Assembly (NCBI RefSeq): GCF_009766105.1
Contig: NZ_LMUH01000004.1
Location: forward strand, 1 to 64,000
DNA from: Granulicella sp. S156
GTDB taxonomy: Bacteria > Acidobacteriota > Terriglobia > Terriglobales > Acidobacteriaceae
Length of the DNA: 64,000 nt
Direction of reading: 5' to 3'
In this document: positions 26,522-34,957 of the stretch, one piece after another
Layout: each line of letters opens with the position of its first letter
Position numbering within the stretch: the stretch's first letter is position 1
Notes under the pieces: generated by a model
Told to the model about the DNA's origin: nothing
Databases searched by the model: none
The model's input: only the letters and a program-made list of their open reading frames with translations
Made by a program: the position numbers and the translations under genes

Positions 26522-26985
26522 CGACCTACACCCATACCCGTCAGCCGATTTAAGACTACTAAACTAAGCAACTCACTCCCTTTCGAGCCGCCAATTGCCA
26601 TGGGCTCCGGGGCGAGGTCGCCGCCAAATAGAGAGTATGTATCCAGCGCTTCCATTGCCGCAAAATATCGACTTGATGTCGAGATAGCCCCTTCGATCCC
26701 TGCCGCACCACAGGGAATTGACTTGCCTGAAGAACTGCCCTCGTTAAGCGTGGCAGACGCATTTGGTACGTGACCCAAGACAATGTCCCGTTGCAGCTGG
26801 AAAGCGGTATTCATTTGCTGCCCCCTGAAGCCAACAACTTTGAGCTGGCACGAAGATCGACCGACCTGGATCATCTCGTGTGGATAAGGTAATCGAACCG
26901 GCACAAAGTCCAGATCGATACAAAACCAGCAAGTTTTGTTACCGTTACCAAAAACGTAACCAATGGTTATATCAGCTATACTCAA
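26518..26985 (-). CDS. Possible small gene coupled to the NRPS, unknown function
   Basis: A 155-residue open frame whose TGA overlaps the NRPS ATG (ATGA at 26518-26521), the same junction used throughout the cluster. No family is recognised; it is not MbtH-like and lacks phosphopantetheinyl transferase motifs. Composition is mixed, with many Ser/Gly and six Cys, and there is no signal peptide or membrane segment. The upstream 50 bases contain repeated GTTACC/GGTTAC motifs that look regulatory, so the stretch could be an untranslated leader instead. I rate it uncertain. Confidence 0.3.
   Translation of the reverse strand: MSIADITIGYVFGNGNKTCWFCIDLDFVPVRLPYPHEMIQVGRSSCQLKVVGFRGQQMNTAFQLQRDIVLGHVPNASATLNEGSSSGKSIPCGAAGIEGAISTSSRYFAAMEALDTYSLFGGDLAPEPMAIGGSKGSELLSLVVLNRLTGMGVGR
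26938..26968. promoter_or_regulatory. Operator-like GTTACC/GGTTAC repeat cluster upstream of the NRPS operon
   Basis: Two direct GTTACC copies (26938-26943 and 26944-26949), an inverted copy (GTAACC at 26956-26961) and the palindrome AACCAATGGTT (26958-26968) sit in AT-rich DNA about 420 bp before the NRPS start. Such spacing is common for transcription-factor sites. No regulator gene is nearby to assign it. Confidence 0.35.
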
Positions 26986-28431
26986 GATATTGGCACGAAT
27001 CCACTAAACTCGCAAATGGTTGTACGTTCTATTAGCAAATTTACTGATTGCAAACTAGGAACCTCAGAGCTTGCTGGCGTACGGCGGTGCGACTGAAAAG
27101 GCAACTGCCACAGTTGCACTCGTAGGTGCAGGTTTACACACTCACGTTCAACCCTTTTTCTAGATGACCTGAGACTGGCTTTCAACAAACCAAAAACGGC
27201 CATTATTTATCCAGCTAGCCAATAGAATGCCTATGCATGAGGCACGCCCGCGACTGCTATACGCTTGTGAGCAGATATCTCTTTGCAATGCATTACAGAG
27301 CGTGTTAAACGCTAAGATTGCAATAAGTACTATTACCCGGTTGGTTCGTCCTGGTATTGAATTATGTAAACTTAACGCAACCGGCAACCTGGAAAATATG
27401 AGCAGGAAAACATATCGTGGCATCATCAAAACAAGAGACGACCAACTCCGATATCTTCAAATTATTGATACCTGCAGACAATAACTATTTACAGAATGTG
27501 ACATTATCGTTTTCCCGTTGAAAACGATGGATCAAAAGATTCCTTCTCGCAACCGTGGTGTTACTCGAGCAGTAGAAGCTCTCCGAGTTTGAGATAAATT
27601 TTCCGTATATTTTTGTAATAATCGGTTTGTGTTTTTGTGCAAAGAAATGGGTTTAGTTGAATATATTTCTGCTCTCTTCCAATAGAGCGAAATATGGCGT
27701 ACATCCAACTCGACGATATCGATGCGTGGCTTCATGGCAGACGAGGTCCTTGACCCTGCTTGCGAATGAATCTCGATATACAGCGCCACCCCCTCAGCAG
27801 CCTCATTTAGGATACGCCAACAATTCCGGCATTTCTCATGGGCAGGTACCGAGGTAGATTCTCGCCTAGCGGGAAGTTTATAAGCACGCTTCCCTGACGA
27901 AAGCTTCAAAGTCTGAGGGGGGCAAGCGATCAAGGCTAGATATCGCCGCCATATGTGAGAGCATGACCGGAAAAATGAGCGCCCCTGGGTCCGGTGTGGC
28001 GCTGAGGACTCATTTCTATGACCCATCTGGAGCCACTATTTGATATACCGTGGCTGACGGTACGGCAATGAACAACCATCCCCCTGGGCGGTCGTCCGCT
28101 GGATATCCCAAACCGAACTTCGAACTCGATTTAGAAGCGTCGACACACCTTATGCGGATATCTGTGCTGAATTGGGCGGCATCGCTGAGAGAGCTGTCTC
28201 CAGGTTCACCAACGCGCTATCAGGCACCTCTGGAATTCCACCCCATCGCAAGATTGTTGACGCTGAGCATGATGTTGCCAGGACCGCTTCCCTTCCGTCG
28301 CCTCTCTTGCGACTTATCGATGTCAGTTGTACCTCATATGGTTAGCTTTGCTGCTCGGGGAGATTAGGCCTGCGCCCTGGCTCCCGATTGCCCTCCGTGG
28401 AACGGCACATAACAAACGTTCACCGACGCAA
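26986..28431. other. 1.4-kb AT-richer region without a convincing gene
   Basis: Only short frames are present, none with a recognised domain. Candidates are a hydrophobic 89-residue frame (27160-27429, minus), a basic 164-residue frame (27532-28026, minus) and a plus-strand frame at 28050-28367. A second plus-strand reading in about 28070-28340 (ending RTASLPSPLLRLIDV) has a protein-like composition but no start, and may be what is left of a dead gene. Base composition falls compared with the clusters on both sides, which suggests a junction between separately acquired segments. The promoter of the NRPS operon probably lies in its left part. Confidence 0.5.
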
Positions 28432-31185
28432 TTACCTAAGCACTTGAATTGCAGCAGCGGCCACTCCAAACGATGAGAATACCTGTGACCAGTCAATAAG
28501 ATCACGCATACCAGAGGGTTTTATAGGTTTCTCGGGCATAACCACCGTATCTCCGGGGTAGATGGCTGCCGATTCCAGGTGCTCACTCCAAAGCCCCCCA
28601 CTTTGATAGTTGCTATATACCGAACCATCTGCGCGGATAATGAATGCATTTTTCTTGTCTGCAATTCGGTTAGGTTTACCAGCCAGCTGGAGGTAATCAC
28701 GAACATGATACTTGCTGTCGTAAAGGAATACATTCTGCCCGTACACCGCGCCTACTACGCTAACGATAATTGGCTTAGACGGCACGCGAAACGTATCTCC
28801 ATCCTCAAGCGGGATCGCAGGAATCGACGCTTCGCCAAAACTGTCGGGCTTGAACTGCAGAACTACACGACCTGTTGCGCGGAGACTCCGCATTTGATTC
28901 AATATCCCACGTTGCTGTGCAAACGGATCGACATTGGCTACAGTTGGGGTTGTAGTGGACATGGAGTAGGTAATAGAAGAGCGCTCCAAACTTGCCGAAA
29001 GCGAAGAAATATATTCATTTAATCTTTGCTGCTGAAGCACGCGCGCTGTTTCACGTGTAAATGAAGCACCGTAAAGGTAGGCTTTATCCGTCAGCCCTCC
29101 TGCCCGCCTGACGACATCCGCTAGAGTTTGGCCGGGCTCCACGCTGTACACGCCGGAGTTTGCAAACTCCCCTTCAAGCCGGACATACTTCGTCTTCTCG
29201 TCCTGCCGAACAAGAATATCGTTTTGCGACAGGATCGTTACGATATCTCCAGCCTGAAGCGCGATATCTTGGCTTGGATCGTGGCCATCCACTAGCTTAG
29301 CCAGGTCAAAAGGAACAAGAGAGTTGCGTAAAGTCTTCGCGTCCATCCGTTGAATGACCGCATAGGACCAGTCAATCTCAGGAACCTCTACTTTGATCTC
29401 GGTCTTGCGTCGTCCATTAGGTTCGAGGTTTTGCGTGGACGTCGCCTGTTGATCAGCCAGAGAGCTTTGCTCCAATCCCGGTCTTCTATTCTGCGCTGAA
29501 TAATTTTGCTGGCTTGAATAGTTTTGCGGAGCTGAATCTTGCTGAGCTGAATTTTGATATTGATCTTGATACTGTGAGTCCTCTGCATCGAGAGACCCAT
29601 CGTTCAACTGTCCTGCGTAGTCGCGTGTGGCCCCTTGAAGAGAAGGTGACAAGGCACTGTCAGTATTGTCTGTTTCTCCGTCGATGCTGTTCAAATTGGA
29701 CTGTTCGCGTGTCCCCGGACGGCTACGATCAAGCCCCTGGTTCAGTGTTCGTCTATTTAAGAAGATCTGCTGGTTAAAGCTTGGCTCGAAAAGCGGAGTA
29801 GGAAGACCCAGACGGTTTCTTTGTCTCCAGTAGTCCTTAGTCAACAGCGATTCGCGGTCTGGAAGGATATCGCTGAGCTTCATTCCTGGGTGCCATGGGA
29901 ATCGGCCCGGGTTTGCAAGGTTGCCACGGATCGTGACGGTGTTCTTGTAGCCATCGAGGATAGGATTGACGTGCACTACGTCACCATCGATGAGGTTTGT
30001 GGCGAATCCTGCGGCATCGAGTTCGATGTTCATTGCGAGCCGCTCGTGGTGCTCTTCGACGCGTTCGATCGAAATCCGAGTGTTGCCCGCAGTAGAACTC
30101 AGGCCTCCGGCCTCTTTCAGCACTTCATCAACGTTCGAACTCGGCAGAATCTCATAGATCGCAGGATGCCTGACGCTGCCGCTCACTGCCACCTGCCCGC
30201 CGACAAACGGTATGTAGATAACGTCGCCCGCCTGCAGGACGAGGTCCTTGGATCGATCGCCTTTGAGAATAAAGTCGTACAGATCGAGAGTCGCGACGGT
30301 CTGTGTGCCACGACGAAGCTGCACATTCCGCATGGAACCCTGCTGCGTCGGCCCTCCTGCAGCCAGAAGCGCGTTGAAGATGGTGGAGAGCGAGCTAACC
30401 GTGTAGCTACCTGGCGAGTACGCTTCGCCCAAAACAAAGATTTGAATAGAACGCAGCTTGCCCAAATTGACTGACAGGTCAAAGTTGCGGTAAGCGCGGC
30501 TTAATTCCTGGCGAAGATGATCCTGCAAGTCACCAAAGCGAAGCCCCGCAACGTCCACACCTCCGATATGAGGGATGTAGATGGAGCCCGAACGGTCTAC
30601 TGTCAACCTTGCATTTAGAGTGTCGTGGCCCCACATCCTGACGATCACTTCATCGCCCGGCCCCAACACGTAGTCTGCCGATGCGGGAACTTGATCCACG
30701 GGTGCGAAGGTCGAAGGCGCCCTTCTGAAGAGGTCCCGCCCAAAGATCGGGAGCATTTCCCCCGTCGACTGCTGAGCCAGCTTCTGAAAGTCCGTAGGCG
30801 GCTCCGGACGCTGCAGTCTCCGTTGCTGCTGATCTGGGTTATTCGTATCAGGGAATCCGGCGCGATCTACATATACATCACGACTTGTACTGTCAGGCGT
30901 CTGCGTGCTGCGCAGTTGCTGGAGATCCGTTGACGGTATTCTCTGATTCTGACCTTGAGTCTGGGACTGACTCTGGCTCTGACTCTGGCAATTCGCACTG
31001 GGATCAGAACAATCGCTGCTCTGCTGCGAAGGCGAATAAGACTGTCCAGCGGCAGAACTCACACACAATGCGATTACTGTAACGGCAACCATCCAAACGC
31101 GGAGTTCAGATTGGTATGCAAAAATCTGCTTTTGAAGCCCATATGGGGCACAGCCAGTAACTCTTGTCTCGTTTAGATTGCCCAT
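28432..31185 (-). CDS. Large SLBB-domain polysaccharide export protein
   Basis: 917 residues, outer-membrane exporter of the Wza/OPX superfamily in the long multi-SLBB form. After an N-terminal hydrophobic segment (VWMVAVTVIALCVSSAAGQ) and a Gln/Ser-rich linker comes the export domain DYVLGPGDEVIVRMWGHDTL, then SLBB units (IFVLGEAYSPGSYTV; VAVSGSVRHPAIYEI; VTIRGNLANPGRFPW; VRLEGEFANSGVYSV) and PIIVSVVGAVYGQNVFLY near the end. A second disordered Gln/Asn/Ser-rich stretch (QYQDQYQNSAQQ) interrupts the repeats. It is divergent from a Wzz-like gene 69 bp away, and it is the exporter of the second polysaccharide locus. Confidence 0.9.
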   Translation of the reverse strand: MGNLNETRVTGCAPYGLQKQIFAYQSELRVWMVAVTVIALCVSSAAGQSYSPSQQSSDCSDPSANCQSQSQSQSQTQGQNQRIPSTDLQQLRSTQTPDSTSRDVYVDRAGFPDTNNPDQQQRRLQRPEPPTDFQKLAQQSTGEMLPIFGRDLFRRAPSTFAPVDQVPASADYVLGPGDEVIVRMWGHDTLNARLTVDRSGSIYIPHIGGVDVAGLRFGDLQDHLRQELSRAYRNFDLSVNLGKLRSIQIFVLGEAYSPGSYTVSSLSTIFNALLAAGGPTQQGSMRNVQLRRGTQTVATLDLYDFILKGDRSKDLVLQAGDVIYIPFVGGQVAVSGSVRHPAIYEILPSSNVDEVLKEAGGLSSTAGNTRISIERVEEHHERLAMNIELDAAGFATNLIDGDVVHVNPILDGYKNTVTIRGNLANPGRFPWHPGMKLSDILPDRESLLTKDYWRQRNRLGLPTPLFEPSFNQQIFLNRRTLNQGLDRSRPGTREQSNLNSIDGETDNTDSALSPSLQGATRDYAGQLNDGSLDAEDSQYQDQYQNSAQQDSAPQNYSSQQNYSAQNRRPGLEQSSLADQQATSTQNLEPNGRRKTEIKVEVPEIDWSYAVIQRMDAKTLRNSLVPFDLAKLVDGHDPSQDIALQAGDIVTILSQNDILVRQDEKTKYVRLEGEFANSGVYSVEPGQTLADVVRRAGGLTDKAYLYGASFTRETARVLQQQRLNEYISSLSASLERSSITYSMSTTTPTVANVDPFAQQRGILNQMRSLRATGRVVLQFKPDSFGEASIPAIPLEDGDTFRVPSKPIIVSVVGAVYGQNVFLYDSKYHVRDYLQLAGKPNRIADKKNAFIIRADGSVYSNYQSGGLWSEHLESAAIYPGDTVVMPEKPIKPSGMRDLIDWSQVFSSFGVAAAAIQVLR

Positions 31186-31254
31186 GATTCTCGTTGTCTT
31201 ATTCTACGGCATCTTCGACGCTCATGGCGGCCGCCTCCAATAGCTCAAATACGG

Positions 31255-32583
31255 ATGTATGATGGTCCTGTAGCGAATCAGATAGCCGAGTTTCCCAAAT
31301 CAAATGGTGCGACAGGCCTAAAGCCTATGAATGAAGTTGTAGAACAAACAGGCTCCGTCAACCAGGCGGATGCCAATCGATCACCACTCCAGCCGCCTGA
31401 CACTGAAATCTCCATACTGGATATTCTTGTTCTTTTGGCCAAGAACCGCTCTTTCTTATTGCGTGTTACCTGTATCTGCACTGCAGTTGCTGCCATGGTG
31501 GCTCTGTTATTGCCAGTCAACTACACAGCGATAACCAGCTTATTGCCCCCACAACAGAGCAGTTCGTTTTCCTCTACACTTCTATCTCAGCTAGGAGGCC
31601 TGGGTTCGCTCGCCGGTGCTGCCGGACTCCCAGGTCTGAAGAATCCAGCCGATCTGTATGTCGGTTTGCTGAAGAGCGAAACAGTCGAAAATGGGATGGT
31701 ACAGCACTACGATTTGCAACGGGAGTACAAGGAAAAGCACCTTTCCGATGCGCGCAAAGCGCTTGAAAGCCATGTCACAATAGACAGCAGTGGAAAAGAT
31801 GGATTGATCCGCATCTCGGTTAAGGATCGTTCTCCGGATCGCGCAGCAGAGCTGGCAAACGGCTATGTCGATCAATATCGAAAGCTGTCAAAATCGTTGG
31901 CCATCGGCGAAGCCTCCCAGCGAAGGCTCTTTCTGGAACACCAGCTTCAAGAGACAAAAGATAATCTCGCGAAAGCTGAGGAAGATCTAAAGCGGACCGA
32001 GCAGACGACTGGAGTGCTGCAATTGGATGCACAATCTCGCGCACTAATCGAGTCGGCCGGCTCGCTGCGCGCCCAGGTTGCGGAGAAAGAAGTTGAGGTG
32101 CAATCTATGCGCACCTACGCGGGTGAAGGAAACGTCGACCTGCAGGAAGCTGAACGGGAGCTTGCGGGCTTGCGGGAACAGCTTGCGAAGCTGGGGGGGG
32201 CCGGCGACGCCAGTGGCAACGAACTGATGCTGCCCAAAGGCAAAATCCCCGAGGCGGGGCTCGAATATGTCCGCAAGCTCAGGGATGTAAAGTACAACGA
32301 AACGATTTTTGAGATCCTGGCCCGTCAGTATGAAGCCGCCAAGCTCGATGAAGCGAAGGAAGGCGCCGTCGTACAGGTGGTCGATGTGGCCTACCCGCCA
32401 GATCGCAAATCCGATCCGTCAAAAGCATTGATCACCCTCGGAGGACTAGTGCTCGGCTTCCTTGGGGCGTTTGGGTGGATACTGATTGGGGAGACTCGAA
32501 AGTATCTACATACCGTACCTGGGTATGCCGCGAAATTGAACGCCATCACAACTCATCCAAGCCGGTCTGAGGGCAATGACTGA
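31255..32583 (+). CDS. Wzz-like chain-length determinant without kinase domain
   Basis: 442 residues. The Wzz domain begins EISILDILVLLAKNRSFLLRV, with the first membrane segment at about residues 68-86. A long coiled periplasmic part follows (about 190-370, heptad-rich, Ala/Glu/Leu), then a second membrane segment ITLGGLVLGFLGAFGWILI (about 396-414) after the conserved Pro-rich AYPPDRKSDPSK. There is no C-terminal kinase, unlike the protein at 2384-4543. It sets polymer length in Wzy-type pathways. The alternative start ATG at 31327 is possible; the first 24 residues are not conserved-looking. Confidence 0.9.
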   Translation: MYDGPVANQIAEFPKSNGATGLKPMNEVVEQTGSVNQADANRSPLQPPDTEISILDILVLLAKNRSFLLRVTCICTAVAAMVALLLPVNYTAITSLLPPQQSSSFSSTLLSQLGGLGSLAGAAGLPGLKNPADLYVGLLKSETVENGMVQHYDLQREYKEKHLSDARKALESHVTIDSSGKDGLIRISVKDRSPDRAAELANGYVDQYRKLSKSLAIGEASQRRLFLEHQLQETKDNLAKAEEDLKRTEQTTGVLQLDAQSRALIESAGSLRAQVAEKEVEVQSMRTYAGEGNVDLQEAERELAGLREQLAKLGGAGDASGNELMLPKGKIPEAGLEYVRKLRDVKYNETIFEILARQYEAAKLDEAKEGAVVQVVDVAYPPDRKSDPSKALITLGGLVLGFLGAFGWILIGETRKYLHTVPGYAAKLNAITTHPSRSEGND

Positions 32584-32795
32584 TATTTTCGGCCTCTGCA
32601 TTCGAATTTAGCGGTTCTAAAGGAGTAGGTCTTCTCCCGATCGCTTACAAAGGGAGCGTTAGGCGCAGCCTTAGGCTATAGGACCAATCTTGGCATCATG
32701 TTGTTGGCATGCCAGCAGCTCAATTCGTGGTCATTTCGAGCAAGTGCCACCTCCTTTATAGGTGCATTCACCCAGTATCTGAGGAAAAGAAAGAG

Positions 32796-33662
32796 ATGTA
32801 CGATCTGGCAGTCGCGTACCGTATTTACCCGGGAGTATCGAAGTCCCCTGCCTTCTTCTCCAATGACAAATTCCAACTTTCCAATATGTGCCTTCAGTCA
32901 TTTAAAGGAGCATTGGGTTGCCTTCGTGTGAAGATCTGGGTTCTTCTGGACGGCTGCCCGCCGGCCTACGAAGACCTCTTCCGCAAGGTGTTGGAGGGCT
33001 ATGATCTGGAAGTGCTGTCGCTAAACAAAGAGGGCAACCTCGCCACATTTTCACGACAGATCGACATTCTCGCGAAGCAAACAGACGCTCCGTTCGTCTA
33101 TTTTTCCGAAGACGATTATTTCTACCTTCCGAATGCCTTGGAAACCATGGTCAAGTTTATGCAGGAGAACCGGGATGTTGATTTCGTCACGCCCTACGAC
33201 CACCCGGACAGCTACGATACCTCCTCACGCTTTGAACGTCATCTTGTCCGGCCATTTGGTAGCCGGTACTGGCGAACCGCAAGCTCCACCTGTCTTACTT
33301 TCCTTACATCCAGAGATAACCTCATCCGCACCCAGTCGATGTTCAGAACTTACAGCCGTGGTAACTGGGACTGTCCCGTCTGGCTTTCTCTCACCCAGAA
33401 ATCTGAACTTGCCAACCTGCGGGTCCACTGGAATAGTGTGTTCCGCATGGCGATTTGGGCGCAAACATGGAGATGGGGGCTCGGGTCCGTGTTGTTTCGC
33501 AGAAGACACAAGCTATGGGTTCCGTTGCCAACATTGGCAACCCACATGGAGTCCACGCGCCTGTCGCCACTGATTGACTGGCAAGCCGTCTTCGAGAATT
33601 CCCGGCATCTTTCGGAAAACGAGCAGAGTGTACTGCTCTCGAAGATCTTGCCGGTCCAATAG
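32796..33662 (+). CDS. GT2-like glycosyltransferase, unusual
   Basis: 288 residues from the ATG at 32796, chosen for a good purine-rich ribosome-binding stretch (GAGGAAAAGAAAGAG) directly before it; the frame opens earlier at 32709. Seen: AVAYRIYPGVSKSP at the start, IWVLLDGCPPAYEDLF, and FVYFSEDDYFYLPNALETMVKFM, where EDD is a DxD-type site as in GT-A enzymes, followed by VDFVTPYDHPDSYD. The family is not certain. The context and the SEDDYF motif support a glycosyltransferase of the second polysaccharide locus. Confidence 0.72.
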   Translation: MYDLAVAYRIYPGVSKSPAFFSNDKFQLSNMCLQSFKGALGCLRVKIWVLLDGCPPAYEDLFRKVLEGYDLEVLSLNKEGNLATFSRQIDILAKQTDAPFVYFSEDDYFYLPNALETMVKFMQENRDVDFVTPYDHPDSYDTSSRFERHLVRPFGSRYWRTASSTCLTFLTSRDNLIRTQSMFRTYSRGNWDCPVWLSLTQKSELANLRVHWNSVFRMAIWAQTWRWGLGSVLFRRRHKLWVPLPTLATHMESTRLSPLIDWQAVFENSRHLSENEQSVLLSKILPVQ

Positions 33663-33790
33663 CGTCTGTATCGCTTGTGACAGTGCGGCCGCGTCTCGCG
33701 GTGGCACTGTAATTCCACTTATACCATCGACGCAAATCTCCGACACCCCGAATCGATATGCTACTGATCCGGCCCTAAATGAAGAAGCTG
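33633..33790 (-). pseudogene. C-terminal relic of a GT4 glycosyltransferase
   Basis: On the minus strand about 50 codons read GVSEICVDGISGITVPPRD followed by AAALSQAIQTLLDRQDLREQY, which matches the C-terminal end of GT4 enzymes (GGxxEIVxDGxTGxLVPPxD, then the helix). The upstream part that should hold the sugar-binding E-x7-E segment is missing or frame-broken, and the downstream end runs into the 3' end of the convergent gene. It looks like the remains of a deleted glycosyltransferase. The rest of 33791-33991 shows nothing recognisable. Confidence 0.6.
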
Positions 33791-33991
33791 CTTTCAGGTA
33801 AGAGCGTCGCAGCCTCTGCGGCCAGCGCTTTGTGCAGCATTCAAATGCGGCCAAACAGAGTACAGAGTTACTTCTTGACTGGTCTTGCTCTACATCCGAT
33901 AGAAACGACGGCGGCAAAAATGCGTAGCATGTCAGCCCCTCTCCATAAAGCATAGTCGTAAAAATTGCGAAAGTATGGCTACGCAAAGCAT

Positions 33992-34756
33992 TTACGGCAT
34001 ACGCGCTAACAGGAAGATATGGTAAGGTAATGCGGTTTCTACCGCAAGCACATCCATTCCTGCCTGAATAAGTAATTCTCGACTGTTTATTTCGTCGAAC
34101 ACATGGTGATGAAGACAACGGTTGGTAAAGTTTTTCTGTGAGCGTTCACGAAAGGCCTCTCGGGTGCCTGCGGATCGATCCATGCTTAGGTCGTGCATGA
34201 GCAAAATTTCAGGCAAATGCGTGAGATCATCCTCTTGAATATTCTGATCATAATCTTGAAGCATGTGGCTAACTGGTGTTGGCGCTCGTCGATGATCGAA
34301 GGTCCGAGAATAGTTTGGAAGAACCAAGACCAAAGCACCCCCTGGGCGGGTAACCCGTTGCCATTCTTTCAACGCTTTGACCGGATTAGCGAAGTGCTCA
34401 AGATTATGACAAGACAAGATAAAGTCATAGCTTTTATTGGCTATAGTCGATAAGTCCGAGCCATCGCAGAATATGTTTCTGCCCGCAGGTCTTTGTGGAC
34501 TAAATGCATAACTATCTGAATGACTAGCCCATACTGTTGAACGTGAAATATCGCAATTATCGAGTGAGCCAACTTTTTTGTAGATTGGCAAAGGGCTGCC
34601 CCGCTCACGAAATACCGCGCTCGGCCCTCCGATCTCAAGACCGCTTTTTCCTTCTACGAGCGAAATAGCCAATTTGAAACACGATGCTTGACCTTGAAGC
34701 ACTAATCGGGCTCTGTTTGTGATCCGCCTCAGTAAAGAAAAGCCCATGTATAACAA
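33992..34756 (-). CDS. Class I SAM-dependent methyltransferase
   Basis: 254 residues. Motif I region SGLEIGGPSAVF (about residues 38-49), the acidic loop DGSDLSTIANKSYDFILSCHNLEHFANPVKALKEWQRVTRPGG (typical for methyltransferase domain 11, with the LEHF signature at about 119-122), and LVLVLPNYSRTFDHRR. There is no membrane segment. In this place it probably methylates a sugar or the polysaccharide end, but the target cannot be read. It is 201 bp downstream of the GT9 gene on the same strand. Confidence 0.85.
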   Translation of the reverse strand: MLYMGFSLLRRITNRARLVLQGQASCFKLAISLVEGKSGLEIGGPSAVFRERGSPLPIYKKVGSLDNCDISRSTVWASHSDSYAFSPQRPAGRNIFCDGSDLSTIANKSYDFILSCHNLEHFANPVKALKEWQRVTRPGGALVLVLPNYSRTFDHRRAPTPVSHMLQDYDQNIQEDDLTHLPEILLMHDLSMDRSAGTREAFRERSQKNFTNRCLHHHVFDEINSRELLIQAGMDVLAVETALPYHIFLLARMP

Positions 34757-34957
34757 CCCCGTTGAGAATGCAGAATATGGTACAAGGAGACTTGAATTTT
34801 ACTATAGTAGCTGTCCCCCTCAGCCGACATTGCTATTTTTGCTGACTGCCTTAGTTTGTTCGCCAAGTGCCGGATCAATAATCCAAGGGGACATTTTTAC
34901 TGTGGTACGACATCGCACATTCCACCGGGTTGTGAAACGACCGAAACTTAGACTGTT

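Noticed and set aside
27532-28026. 164-residue minus-strand frame in the gene-poor gap
   Set aside because: Very basic, with no domain or ribosome-binding site; composition resembles random translation.
31315-31327. AGGC-CTAAA-GCCT palindrome near the start of the Wzz-like gene, matching the CTAAAG family
   Set aside because: Lies within coding sequence, is short, and may be chance; not counted as a family member.
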